Shown here piece by piece: positions 12,991 through 25,397 of a stretch of 64,000 nucleotides of DNA (position 1 is the first letter of the stretch; each line of letters opens with the position of its first letter). A program made the position numbers and the translations under genes. Origin of the DNA: Vespula vulgaris (taxonomy: Eukaryota; Arthropoda; Insecta; Hymenoptera; Vespidae); contig NC_066595.1 of assembly GCF_905475345.1 (NCBI RefSeq), positions 4,427,501 through 4,491,500 of the forward strand. The letters are read 5' to 3'. Below the pieces are notes generated by a model. The model was not told where the DNA came from. It saw nothing but the letters and a program-made list of their open reading frames with translations, and did no database searches.

Positions 12991-13273
12991 GTGCTTATCG
13001 TACCTACTTACAGTAGACATATTGGAAAAGAAAAAAAATTAAAGAGAAACGCGGCGTATGGCGGGAGAAAGTCTCGGTCGAGTTTAAGGTCGATCGTACA
13101 ATCTTTTTTCAGTCTTTATCGTCCTCGTCATCTCTCTCTCTCGATGCTTCCAACGTAAGTACTTACTTGCTGTTACTTCTTGTCCTTTCATAACGAGATT
13201 ATTCGAAGAAAAGTGTCTACCAACTGTACGGCCGTCTTTCATCTCGAAGATGCAACAAGTCGACGTTTTAGCT

Positions 13274-13360
13274 ATTGCAAGAAAGAGAAAGAGAGAGAGA
13301 GAGAGAGAGGAAGAGAGAGAAAGAGAGAGAGAGAAAGAGAGAGAGAAAGAGAAGGGAGAA
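13274..13360. repeat. (GA)n microsatellite
   Basis: Interrupted GA repeat with purines on the plus strand, in non-coding DNA. Confidence 0.85.
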
Positions 13361-14766
13361 AGAGTAATATCGTTAACTGCCAGCAAACTCATTCTGATCA
13401 TGTTTGTTACTCAAATAAAGATTTCCTGACAGACAAGTCGATGTTACGTTTTGTTAAAATTATGATCCTTAACAAGTTCTTTCGTAATGATTTACGAAAC
13501 ATTTCGATCCCAACAAATTCGATTCTTTTCGATTAAATTGACCTTTAATTTTTCTAGCCTCCGACGTTGATTTCGGGTATTCATTCGCGGTATACAGGAA
13601 ATACGCTTATCTTTGATGAAGCGACGGCCGTGGTTCGTTTCGTTTTGTCGTTACCCGTCACGTTATTACTCCAAATAAATATGCTAATTCGCCGAGTGAG
13701 AGTCGCTTATAGAATCGTACCGTAGTTTGTCCTCGTTCTACCGAAATTCATGTATGTACATATGTTAATTTATGGAATTAATAGGATTTTTAACTAGATT
13801 CGTTGCATTCCATGAAACGAACGTGCGTTTTCCCGACGGTGACTCTTAATTTATATCACGATGGAATTTTTTCTTTCGTCAAAATGATATGTATGTATTT
13901 TGTATCACGGTTTCGTTAGAAATGTGAGACTCGTGTTTTAAATCGCGTTAGTTTGTTAGAGGTACGACATCCTAAATCTAAAATAAATTGCTATTTTAAC
14001 GTACAACGAGAAATAATAAAGTATATAGGAAAAATAGAATATACGTTAATGTTGAAAGATATTCGAGTAAATAGATATTTATATTAAGGGTGAATTTAAC
14101 AGCTCGATATCTACTCGACATCGAAAGCATGACTCATAAATTATTCCCATTGTTTATAGTAATTAACGATCGACTGAGATCAGAATGGAGAGGAGGCACA
14201 CGTCCGATCGTTTCCGGAGGAATGACCAATAAAAGAGGCGTTCTTGTAATAAGCCAAACAGCTATAAATGTGACATAATATCAAAGCTCGTATCGATGAA
14301 GACCCATAAAACTTAACTACACGTTTATGAACGACCAATTGACCATTTTTCCTAATCTCATATTATTATTATTTTGTGCGATACAATGTCCAAAAATCAT
14401 AAGGCGCAATTCGAGTTAACAAGATAATCCGGAAGATCGCTGGCTCTTCACGAATCCTCGTGATCTCGAGATGTTAGATAACCCTTTTGTCCTCCGAGCT
14501 TTTGTGTCTCCGAGTAAAATATATGATGGCAATAATTTAACCTGGCGTTTAGCTTAAGAAACCATAAGAAAAGACGGCCTCTTATTTATTTAAACTCTAA
14601 CGTAATGGAAAATTCTTTGAAACTAATATACCACCCACCTATTTCTAAAAAGAACATTTCTCTCAATAATACGAAATTGATTAACTACAAACTCGAATAC
14701 AATTTCGAATACTATATTTTACTATACTATATTCGTTTAAAACAGATCGATACGATTTTAACAATT

Positions 14767-14767
<1 letters not shown>

Positions 14768-14829
<62 letters not shown>
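14768..14829. repeat. (GA)n microsatellite
   Basis: One of the purest arrays in the window: about 58 bases of uninterrupted GA dinucleotide, then an AAAAGAGA tail. Confidence 0.9.
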
Positions 14830-14832
<3 letters not shown>

Positions 14833-15253
14833 AGACACGATACATGAGTCACGTAATTCGAAATTAACGAAGATAAAGGATCGTCTTATCTTCTGATGAA
14901 ACTAAGATCCTTTCTCTTGTAAGTACACGTCCGGTCAAATAAAGAGACGTACGTACGTACGTGGTCCTTAATGGTGATGCTGTTCGAAAACAACGACAGA
15001 GGTAATTCTAATAAGTAACACCGTAACAGAGTTATTATTCATCCGTCCGTTGTCTATTGACCCTCTAAAGTGTCTCTAATAAAATACCATTAACGGTATC
15101 ATCAATCATCGCCCCACAATCGGAGACAAAACATACGCTTCTCCGTTCCCCTTCAGTTTCTTTCTCTCTCTCTGTTTCTTTCTCCCTCTCTCTTTTTCTC
15201 TTTCTCTCTCGCTCTTTCAATACCATTTACTATCGCAACCAACACCACATAGC

Positions 15254-15284
<31 letters not shown>

Positions 15285-15320
15285 GTCATCGTCGTCGTCG
15301 TCGTCGTCGTCGACGACGTC
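15254..15320. repeat. (CGT)n triplet array
   Basis: About 20 CGT/TCG triplets with CATCGT interruptions and a short CGACGACG turn at the right end. It is rich in CpG, unlike the surrounding AT-rich DNA. The minus strand would read poly-Asp in one frame, but that frame continues into low-complexity sequence and has no recognisable domain. Confidence 0.85.
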
Positions 15321-16451
15321 CTCGTCATACAGCACCGTACCATTCATTTCTATTCAACGAACGATGAGACACACTGTCATGCACACTTTTTTTTTCGCGT
15401 TCCGCGGTAAATCTGCGCACTGATTCGATTAATTTGTTCCGACGTTGACACGGCGCTCTTTGTTAATCCGACCGCCTCCCTCTCGTTCCGGTGCTCGCAC
15501 GAATTTTCGTTGAATGGAATGACGATTTTCGATAAATCATCGCTGCTTCCCCTTCCCTCACATCCCAGCTCAACCCATCGCAACCCCACTCGAGTAGCAT
15601 CCATGACCCACGACGTTGACAATAATTCGCGAATTTCATAAGCTCTCGTATTATAAACGAGCGCAAAGGCAACATTGTTCCGATCTAATGAATAGAAAGG
15701 AAAAAGAGAGAGAAAAGAAGAGATAAAAGGGAAAGAGGAGGGGAGACGAAAAAGAGAGAAAGAGAGAGAGAAGGAGGGATCGAGAAGAGTAACAGAATGC
15801 ATCTCGATCAAACGTAAAGCTTTGCGAATTTTAATCCTTAAAAGCTATCATACAAAACTGTGTGAAATTTCACTCTGATATTTCAACGACCAATAAAAAA
15901 GACAGATACAGCTAAAAGCTTTAATTCATTATTTTTTTGCATCACGCATTAACGTACATACGAGCACAATAGATATGTATATTCCTTTGGGAATACTATA
16001 ATATAGTAATAAACGGAAGATTAGCGTGACAAGTTTCTGTGCACCTTTATAGATGAAATCATGATTTTAATCACATTGCATTAAAAGTACGAAGTACGAA
16101 GAGTGACTCTTTTATCAGTGGTTGCGTCGTTATTGTCCAAAGGGTAAGACTTTCCTTTATTCTCCTCCTCCTTTTCTTTCTTTATTTCTTATTTTTTAAC
16201 CTATTTTTCTATTCTCCCTTTTCGGACAGTAGCGTTACTTTCGAGTCTTTTTTACAATTACTTTTTACAACTATAAATTTTTCAAAGAGCATACTTAATT
16301 CATTGCTTGTCCATTTCGAAACAAGGAACATATTGAATCATTTCTCGAGACGCTTGAATAGACGTCTAAAAAAAAGAAAAAGAAAAAAGATAAGGGAAAA
16401 GGAAAAGGAAAGAGTAAAAAAAAAGGAAAAAAAACAGGAAGGGAGAAAAAA

Positions 16452-16452
<1 letters not shown>

Positions 16453-16490
<38 letters not shown>
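16453..16490. repeat. (ATT)n triplet array
   Basis: About 12 ATT units. A (CTTT/CTTTCT)n tract follows at about 16,938-16,984, and a TTA/TCA triplet block at about 18,043-18,103. Confidence 0.85.
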
Positions 16491-18044
16491 CATCGAAATC
16501 GAAACGTTTGGAAGTAGTCTTGACATCGGCAACCATGCAATGATACCTCCCTCTATGTGACCCACTCAACGAGAAAAGGACCCCTCGCGTTTTCATACGC
16601 GATGGCAAAGGTCAATGCTTGCCTGTACTCGACATCGCGAAACGTAAGAACCGACCATAATGGCGTTTGGAAAAAAGAAAAGAGAGAAGAAAGAAAGAGA
16701 GAGAGAGAGAGAAAGAAGACAGAAAGAGCGGGAACGTATAGCCCGTTCAAGAACCTCGGTCTTATTATGCCGAAGCTCGGCACAATCTTGACTCGCGACG
16801 ATATTTTTCAAGTGCTGAGAGCCGGGGGCCCTTCCTCGGCGAGCATCGATAATGCTGAAAGAAACATTTATGCGCGAACCCTCGAATGTTTTTCCAAAGC
16901 TTTGTACGCGAGTAAAGGGCGAACGTGCATAGAACTCACTCTTTCTCTTTCTCTTTCTCTTTCTCTTTCTCTTTCTCTCTCTTTTCGTCGATGACGTTGC
17001 TCAAATGAGAGGGGAGGACAGCGATTTTTTTTTTACGATCTTTGCATTGCCATATTCGTAGGGCGATTTCTTTTAATTAAACGCTCAACGATTCTTCAAT
17101 CTAACCTTTTTGTGTTAAAGAAAATGATCTTTTCTGTTTTACGTATCTATATGTTACGAATAACGGATAATAAATTTTAAATAATTAAATATAACGCGGG
17201 ATATTATTGTTGGTTATGATCTATTTAGGTTTGTTGTGTTTTTTTGTTGAATTTTATTTTATATTGAATAAAGGAGGTTTTTTTAGAAAATTGAGGTAGA
17301 AAACGATTCACTGGAAATAAAAGGAATGTGCGTGATCGTTTAAAAGGGATAAGAGTTTGAAACTGTTTAGGATAATATAACGTAATAATAATAGTTATAT
17401 ATATTTGTGGGGGAAGAATAAGTGGAACGTAATACCACATAATTACTGTTTGTAAGTATAACAAAGTTGGCAAAGAATAATGCAACATAACAGAGTAGTT
17501 TTATTCTGATTTGGGACAATACGGGACTCGAGCACGTATAATATATTAGGTGATCAAAAAAATTCGTGGATTCATTTTAAAGTAAAACTTGAAAACGCAT
17601 CGAACTTTTTTTTTTTTAATAAATAAGTATAATATAATATTTTTGAAAACTTGAAAGTAAAAAAAAAAAGAAGGAATAAATAAATCATGCATTAAATAAA
17701 TTACATTGGGGTATCATAGCCTTAAATGATTCGTCGGGATTTACATATGTAAAAAATTGGATTTATCTAAAATAAATCATTTCTCTGTATACGTAAGCGT
17801 CGGGCTAACGATTAGAATCGATAAAGGACGTGCTTGAATCGCGTTTACCAGTGAAAACAGAAAAAGGGATGAACGCACACCCTTAGACGAAAGTGACGTG
17901 GTCGCGCCTATTCATTGCGAAACAAAATTCTTTAAAGGATCCTACCGCAGAGACCATTAAAAGGTATGTACACATTCAACGTCTTCTCATCGCAGCCTCT
18001 ACTCGTTTAAAGGGTCAAGGGATGGCGTGTGTTATTCTTTTTTT

Positions 18045-18075
<31 letters not shown>

Positions 18076-19699
18076 CATTATTATTATTGTTATTATTATT
18101 ATTGAAAGAGGAGAGGACCGCGAGTGTCCACGGAGTGCTATTCTGTTGGCTCTCCCCTTTTCTTCGTCTCGCCGACACTTTATCCCCAAAGCACCCCCGC
18201 CGACTCTTCTATCCCTTCAGAAGACCCAATGCACTATACATATATATATACGATACATTTGTGTGTGTGTATGTACAGTCGTTGGATACAGGCGAGATAC
18301 GTGGATTGAAAATTATACATCCCGTCTCGTCGTCGAAGAAAACCCATCGTGGACCACGGAAGGTCTGGTTCCATTCATCCGATGCACTTGATACGGTAAT
18401 GCGAGCCGCGTTTCGCGAGTCTTTCGAGGAGTCGAGTTGGTTGAAAAGAACGCTTTCTGGATACACGTTGGATATACCATTCGTATACATACTTACGTAC
18501 CTAAGTACTTTCTTTTTTTAACGTGCCGAATACCGATAAAAGGGGATACGGAACAATTTGTACGTTGCTGATGAAATGAAATTCGTCGGAATTTAAATAT
18601 CACACGATGCGGTTTATGCGAATACAAGAAAGATTCATATAGATATCTCGAGATAAGAAAAGAACGTACGCGATCGTATCTACGAAGAAGAACAAAAAGA
18701 AAAGAAAAATACAAAACAAAACAAAAAAAAAGAAAAATGGAAAAAGAGCTTGTCGGACCTTTTTTCTTTTTCTCTTTTTCTTTTTTTCCAGTCAATTTTT
18801 CTCACAGTGAGAAAACGATGCATTTTGTCGGAAATGGGAAAGACTTGTTTTTGGCGTTATGCTTTTGAAAAGGAATGGCTCGAAGAGTCGAAAAGGCATC
18901 TCCTTTCTCTCTTCATTTCGACTTCGTTTTCTCGCTTAGAAACAATCGTACCGATACTAAAGCGTCTTGGCGCTTGATAAATGTGGAATCTTTGTTAAAA
19001 GCGTCAGTAGGGTGCTAAGTGGATTTCTTAATTATTTAGCTTTTCGTCTTCGACGAAAGTTTCTCAAGAGGGATTTGGCAGGATCTCCGGAAAGACCATT
19101 CGAAAAGTTTGTTTCTAACGTAGAAGGGTAAAATCGTTGGTTCTTATACGATCGCTCGATAATCGTGCAATACTTAATATGTTTTTTCGAAAATGAAATA
19201 GTTACTCTGGCATATTATTTGAAAATATTAAATATATATCGTTAATGTATACAAAGTGATTGACCATAATCGATATATCGTACGATGAAAATAAATGATA
19301 AATGATATAAGTGAACGTATGCATGTATATCGAGTTATTATAGAATCTAATTGAAACATTTGATTCCAGGAACTAGCAAGGGCTTCCAGTATTCCTTTGC
19401 GCCACATCGGTTTGCTTTCAAAGGTATTCAAAGGGATTCCGAGTAAGTATAACTTCGAGACGCTAATTGATTAACTAATCATGGAGAGAATAGCTACGTA
19501 GCTGTTCGCAAACGAAACGTTTCTGTCGGGAAAGACTCGTAAACTCGATCGTAAGGAAACGTATTTTAATGTCTTTATCTTGCAATAGAAAGTTATTTAT
19601 AAATAGGAAGAAGCTTATAGTTTGAAATTTATTGTCACGAATTTAACGGTAATATTCACTATCTAGATTTACTCTCGACTTTGTATAGAATCGTTTCAA

Positions 19700-19714
19700 T
19701 GGAAATCGAGAGAG

Positions 19715-19782
<68 letters not shown>

Positions 19783-19876
19783 TGAATAAGAGAAAACGAA
19801 CGAGAGAGAACTTCTGTCGTGCCAAATGTTTCGGAAATCGAAACAAAAAGCTTCTTCCTTTTTGAATAACATATAT

Positions 19877-19923
<47 letters not shown>
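19700..19923. repeat. (GA)n plus (AT)n microsatellite pair
   Basis: A GA array (about 19,720-19,779, with a GAAAGAAA lead-in) and a TA array (about 19,877-19,921) separated by roughly 97 bases of unique sequence. Confidence 0.9.
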
Positions 19924-19927
<4 letters not shown>

Positions 19928-20640
19928 AAGAAAGAGAGAAAGAAGAGAAAATAAAAAGAACGAAAGAAAACAAAAAAGAAAAGAAAAAAAGGGCCAGTAA
20001 GTAAGTAGACGGATGGCACTTTTCAATTAAAAGAATGACGATGTCGAGGGTCAGCGATCAAGCTAACGAAACTTTTAGGTTCATTGTATCTCGTCGAATG
20101 AGAATCCTTAACTCACCAAGTGGACATTGTTTCGATTTTGTTCATTGAAAATAATGGCGAGGAGTCGAGTGGAGTCACCTCCTACCCCCCTTGATCCCTC
20201 CCTCATCGTACCATTGCAAAAGGAAGTAACTAAGTACGTATGTACGTTTTCACTTAACAGTCACTGCCTTGGTATCGATCAATTAAAAGAGCCTCGATAT
20301 AAGTACTTACTTCGACTCGTTAAAGCTTTTCTCTTACTCGAATCCTTTCGAAGGTATTTCTTTTTGTTTTGTAATTTTTCTTTTTTTTTTTTTTTTATCG
20401 AATCGAACATATCGCGTGTATTTCAGCAGTGTACAAAGATAAATGCGAGAGTAAAAAAAAGAGAGAGAGAGAGAAAGAAATAGAAAAGCAGAAAAACAAT
20501 TCTAATCTTTAATTTTCACATGATCACGAAGATAATCGGGTCTCATCGAATCGTAGCTTTGACAGGCAAAATAGCAAAAAGGGAAACGTTCTTTAAAAAG
20601 GGTTCGAAACGAGCGAGAAAAGTACAAAGCGCGATCGGAA

Positions 20641-20720
20641 GTCCGTTCAGGAAGCGCCAAGGAAAGTTCTCGCGAGAGTTCTCGATAGGAACGCTTATAT
20701 AAGAGTATAATATACACACG
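20641..20720 (+). promoter_or_regulatory. promoter-like block (inverted repeat plus TATA word)
   Basis: A palindromic TTCTCGCGAGA word is followed by a second TTCTCG, and about 25 bases on by TATATAAG at 20,696-20,703. Downstream (20,724 on) come a GA tract and a unique segment with CCAATACAATTGG and ATTGCG-aaa-CGCAAT inverted repeats. No coding frame follows, so if it is a promoter the product would be non-coding or an unseen 5' exon. Strand and function are inferred. Confidence 0.25.
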
Positions 20721-20922
20721 AGAACGAGAGAGAGAGAGAGAGAGAGGAGAATCCACGCACCCCACCGAGGAAACAGGCCAACAGAGCCAGCGGGGTTTCT
20801 CCGTTTGAAAAGGAGTAAAAAGGACCCCGCGCCAATACAATTGGCCTCTAAACAGAGGGTAGTTATTGCGAAACGCAATGCCCATTGGGGTGACGAAGAG
20901 TGCTGCTTTAGCTATAGAAGAA

Positions 20923-20923
<1 letters not shown>

Positions 20924-20960
<37 letters not shown>
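20924..20960. repeat. (GA)n microsatellite
   Basis: GA repeat of about 36 bases bordering the unique block at 20,740-20,920. Confidence 0.85.
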
Positions 20961-20963
<3 letters not shown>

Positions 20964-21156
20964 CGAGGGAGAAGTTCTCTCGCGTCTATACCTCCCATAG
21001 AAGTAAAGGAAAGGGTGGTCACCTTCGACGTTTCAGGGTGAGACTTTTCAATGCACCGAATGTACAAAAAGAGAAAGAGAGAGAAAGAAAATTGAAGAGA
21101 AGGGAATACGGTGCAACGAGAAGTGCCGTTTGACGAGAACCTGACGTCTCCTTGTT

Positions 21157-21189
<33 letters not shown>

Positions 21190-23123
21190 GGTTCTCTAAC
21201 TCTCTAACTCTCTATTTCTCTACCTTTTTTTTCTTTTCTCTTTCTTTTCTTTTACTTTTGAAACCTTTGTAATAGGCGTCAAGCTTTCCTGGTATACGAT
21301 ACCAGGAAATTTCAAGTTGCTATTTCCAAACGGAAACGTTAGCAAAATTAGTTTTGTAACAGCTGTCATCCTTTAAAATGGAAAACTTCCTTGTGCTTTC
21401 GTACCTATAATTGTATTGCTAAGGTAAATGGCCATTTTTAAAAGGTTATTGTCAGAAACTTATTTAAGGTCGAAGGAAACAAAATGAAAATGGAAAAGAA
21501 ATAAATATAAAGAAAAGAAATGAGATATGGGACGTGTTTAATTACAGTAGAAAGATGATAAATAAGTAACTAGGCAAGTAAGTACGTTGACATACCTTAA
21601 ATTTGTATGGGTAAAGATTTGATGGTCAGTAAATATTCATTGACGCGCTTTGATCTGAACGCCAACACCGATCTTCTTATTGTTATTGATAAAAAGAATT
21701 CAGAATGTATGGTACGAGAGATATATGCAGTTAACATTGACAATTGACTGACAGAGAAAAGACTCAGCATGACACGCTTTCTTTTGGTTACGTTCGGTAA
21801 AATAATATTCAAGAATTTGATTTCTCCCCACCTTTTCTTATCGTGTTTACTTTGAAAACAAACGCTACCACAACGCCACCGTCCACCTTCCATTCTCTGT
21901 TTATTGTTCGCACGTAAACCTGGTAGATAGATATCTTTCTATATAGATAGAAATATATCTAAAGGATAAACGTTGGAGTCCAATTGTTTTTCAGAAAAAA
22001 AAAGTTTGTACGTATTATCATTGAAACAAATGTAGATAATTTTTTTAACCTTCTTGCCCGATGTCTATCGATATATCGATCGTTTCCTATCTAACCATTT
22101 ATTCATCGAATTTTATCGTCGAATGTTCGTAATTGTTTTTCCAAAAATTGGTAAGTTTGAGAACGATAGATGACAAACGTTTTATTTTCTTAGTAACAAG
22201 ACGAAATTGTCGGATTAATTTAAATCAGATAAGTTAATAGATTACATTTATCGTAAAAATAAATGTGTTATTTCGTGATATAAAAGAAAAATATTTTAAC
22301 AAAAGGAGATCCTGATATTTTATATACGCTTACCGTTATTTAATATCCAATTGTAACTCAGAAAACCTTTATAATTCTTATTTCTACCTATGAAGCATAA
22401 ATATTAAGCCAACAGTAATTAGTCATAATTCCAAAAAAGGTTTTATAGTTTTTATGTATTGTCATAAACTGTTACTATTAAATATAAATGTTGGGTTTTA
22501 TTAAATCTGTTAATAGCTGTAAAAGTTCTAACGAATACGCTCATAAAGATAAGCTTTGTACTACGAACAAATAATAACAATTTATTTATAACAAAAACAA
22601 TATACATAAAACTATTTGGAGAATGCACAGATATCACGAGCGTATCAATTTTTTTACAAAGTGTATATGTTTTTTTTTTCTTTTTTTTCTGTTTTCCTTT
22701 TTTCTTTGAAGAACAACATCTCAAAATCTATACAATCGTGTGCACACATAAAAAGAAGAAGAGAGAAGAAGAAAAAGAAGAAGAAGAGAAGGAGGAGGGA
22801 AAGTTTACGTTCTTTATTTTTTTTTCTTTTTCTTTTTCTCTCTACTTCTTAGTGTACAACGCCAGACGATAAATAACACGAGACAGTGCAACAATTTTTT
22901 TTTCTCTTGTGCTATACGCGCAGAAAAATTGAAAATCATTAATATTATGATTAAATGAAAGGTACGTCACACACAAAAATTTTCAAGCTATAAAGTTGAT
23001 ATTTTCGAAAGAGATATTTTTTCTTTCTTTTACAATTGTATTTATCATTTGTTTACATATGTAGAATCACAACGAAAATCACAGTGAACGATGCACGTGG
23101 CGTCTTCATTATACATATTCTGT

Positions 23124-23178
<55 letters not shown>

Positions 23179-23344
23179 CTTTCCTTTAAAATTAAGAACG
23201 CGTGCTACATACGGAATGTTTACATTCGAGCATTTATACATTGGCTTTACAATCTTTTTGACAGCTTCATACGTATACATATATATAACGCAGAATAAAC
23301 TCTTTAATAAGACATTGGCATGTGTGTTGGGTGTCTCGTTTGTA

Positions 23345-23392
<48 letters not shown>

Positions 23393-23430
23393 GTATGTAT
23401 GTATGTATGTATGTATGTATGTATGTATAT
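23124..23430. repeat. CT, AT and ATGT microsatellites
   Basis: A (CT)n tract at about 23,126-23,185, a (TA)n array at about 23,350-23,388 and a tetranucleotide TATG/ATGT array of about nine units at 23,391-23,428. Unique AT-rich DNA lies between them. Confidence 0.85.
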
Positions 23431-24407
23431 ATGAAGTTCACAGACCAAAGCGACTAACTCCATTTTTGGAATTTCTTTCTTTTTTTTCTTTTTATTTTAT
23501 ATTGAAAATAAATTTCCTTCATAATTATGTTCCATATCATTTATTCAGGTGTGACAAAAGTTCATATGGTAATGGTAAATAATTTACTAAACAATTATTA
23601 TTTTTTATTAATTATAAATTAAATTACAAAAAAACAATATACATGTATAAATTTACTAATAAAAAATACAATATATCTATATATATATATATACAAATTT
23701 TTTAAGTTCCATTAGTTTTTATTTCGCGAAACATTAATCACTTTGGAGAATGAACGGTTCATATAATCGTATATGTACATATATATCGTAAATGAGTGAA
23801 CAAATTGATTGATAAAAAATCGTCGAATTCAATAGATCCCACAAGAATGGTTCTCGCAGTAGATCTATCGAATTGGTTATCAGTTTTACATGTTATTTAC
23901 ACAATTGTAATTAAAACTATATAACTAACGACGAAAATCACGTTGTTTGTAAAAATCTTGACTAGCCAATCTTTTATTACTTTCTAAAGATCACTGGGAA
24001 CAACAATGAAATTCAGCGAACGATTAAAAAGTAAATGCAATGAAAACAAAAATAATTCGATCTTTCAAACTTCGCCAAGATAAAACGAGCGCGTTCTTAA
24101 TACAAGTATATAATTATGATTATTCGGAAAATATAAATGTTGTCAGACGCAGGATAGCAGGATACAGATTAAAGAGGGAAAAAGAATGAACAAGATAGAA
24201 ATAAAAAAGGAATCGTTAAAAACCCCGCCTAAATGACTGTTTACTCTTCAGCATAGCGATTATGCTAATTAAATTATTCGCGTCGTAGGTAGGTTTCCTC
24301 TTGAGATTGAAAGAGAACCAGGGCTGTCGACGAAGAATACACGTGATCAAATATCATTTAAAGTAATCATTCGCTGTGTCGATTAAAAGAGGAGGCTTGG
24401 AAAAAGA

Positions 24408-25397
24408 TTAAAAAATGACGGAGACCGGTCTACGATGTTGATCGAGATCAAGGCTCGGCGTAGTCGTGGGTGTTACGAGTTGTTGATGACTGTGTTGTGT
24501 GGACGGCACTGGAGGTGATCTTGGACTGCTTCCGGGACTGCTGGTCGTCGTGACGATACTTCCAGTTCCGTTAGATGAAGTCGATGGAAATACGAGGGAT
24601 GGATGCGTTGATTGACTTGATCCCGGTGGCGCGTGATGACCACTTGAGAATAAAGGCCCAAGATGAGTCGAGGGGGTGTGATAAGTTTTTATAGGTGATG
24701 CTGCCGTGGAATACAATCCAGAATAGAAGCTACTGACAACTGCCGCAGCGGAGGCTGCACTGTTACTGGTCGCTTCCGCAGCTGCGGCTGCCGCACAGTT
24801 CGAACTCGAGGCACTTGATGCACCACCGCTAGCAACGAGCTTGCTCAAATGAACGGCATCGAAGGCAGATCCAAAATACGGTGACAAAGGTGGATAGTCA
24901 AGCGGATGTGGATGATGATGATGATGATGATGAGAAACCGGAGCTGTTGGTGCAGCAAAATATGGTGGAAGAGGAAAACTTGGAAACCCCCCAGGATTCA
25001 TGGAACCTGGTTTACCAGAAACTACTGATACCGGTACCTTTGGCTTTCTTCGTGGTCGATATTTGTAATCTGGATGTTCTTTCATATGCATAGCACGTAA
25101 TCGTTTGGCTTCGTCAATGAACGGCCGTTTTTCCGCATCTGAAAGAAGTTTCCACTCCGCACCGAGACGCTTCGATATTTCTGAATTATGCATTTTCGGA
25201 TTATCCAAAGCAATTTTCTTTCGTTGTATTCTCGACCATACCATAAACGCGTTCATCGGTCTCTTTATATGCTGTTCTTGCGCTGTTACGACGCTCTGTT
25301 GAGCGCTCGCGCCCATTTCTTGATTCACATGGTGCACCGAGTGTAAGTCCATACCCGAGAGAAATCCATAACTCGGGTGTTGATGAGTGCTCATCAT
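24408..25397 (-). CDS. group B SOX transcription factor (Dichaete/Sox21 type)
   Basis: A 329-residue single-exon frame. Residues 42-120 form a complete HMG box beginning HIKRPMNAFMVWSR, with the N-terminal RPMNAFMVW signature, the GAEWKLL helix and a basic end at YRPRRKPK. In the SOX family this box binds the minor groove at ACAATG-type sites and bends DNA. The invariant NPKMHNSEISKRLGAEW block and the EHPDYKYRPRRKPK end place it in group B. After the box come Pro-rich sequence, a run of seven His (156-162), a patch similar to other SoxB tails (about 168-190), an Ala/Ser-rich stretch (190-222) and a Ser/Thr/Pro-rich end closing at PVSVIF and a TAA stop. Two Met codons start the frame; the first is used here. 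I cannot decide between Dichaete, Sox21a and Sox21b orthology, so no symbol is given. Expected role: nuclear regulator of neural, segmental or gut development. A possible polyadenylation word (AATAAA on the minus strand) lies at 23,973-23,978. Confidence 0.93.
   Translation of the reverse strand: MMSTHQHPSYGFLSGMDLHSVHHVNQEMGASAQQSVVTAQEQHIKRPMNAFMVWSRIQRKKIALDNPKMHNSEISKRLGAEWKLLSDAEKRPFIDEAKRLRAMHMKEHPDYKYRPRRKPKVPVSVVSGKPGSMNPGGFPSFPLPPYFAAPTAPVSHHHHHHHPHPLDYPPLSPYFGSAFDAVHLSKLVASGGASSASSSNCAAAAAAEATSNSAASAAAVVSSFYSGLYSTAASPIKTYHTPSTHLGPLFSSGHHAPPGSSQSTHPSLVFPSTSSNGTGSIVTTTSSPGSSPRSPPVPSTQHSHQQLVTPTTTPSLDLDQHRRPVSVIF
25038..25274 (-). other. SOX HMG box
   Basis: DNA-binding domain of the SoxB protein (residues 42-120). 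Box-specific residues include SRIQRKKIALDNPKMHN and RLRAMHMKEHPDYKY. The whole box sits in one exon with no intron. Confidence 0.95.

Larger units (their letters stand above)
1..24407. other. gene-poor flank of the SoxB gene; no supported coding gene
   Basis: I read both strands and found no open frame here with a recognisable domain, plausible codon use or splice partners. The longest frames are low-complexity translations of GA/CT, AT or homopolymer tracts (poly-Ser/Leu/Phe on one strand, Arg/Glu/Lys on the other). Between the repeats lie unique, more GC-balanced islands of roughly 100-500 bases, for example near 1,800-2,280, 5,280-5,600, 6,000-6,250, 7,130-7,340, 8,200-8,450, 8,880-9,240, 11,280-11,430, 12,900-13,000 and 20,560-20,900. 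Their lack of coding signal and their wealth of transcription-factor-like motifs suggest enhancers of the SoxB gene to the right. This is inference; non-coding RNA genes cannot be excluded. Confidence 0.7.

Noticed and set aside
15153..15347. Minus-strand frame with a long poly-Asp run
   Set aside because: It is a translation of the CGT triplet array flanked by CT-rich repeats, with no domain and no splice partners.
17545..17575. TTAGGTGATCAAAAAAATTCG, reminiscent of a mariner terminal repeat
   Set aside because: No matching inverted end was found within 2 kb and no transposase remnant is visible.
23391..23428. Regular ATGT repeat considered as a short direct-repeat array
   Set aside because: A plain tetranucleotide microsatellite without unique spacers; not CRISPR-like, and the window is eukaryotic.
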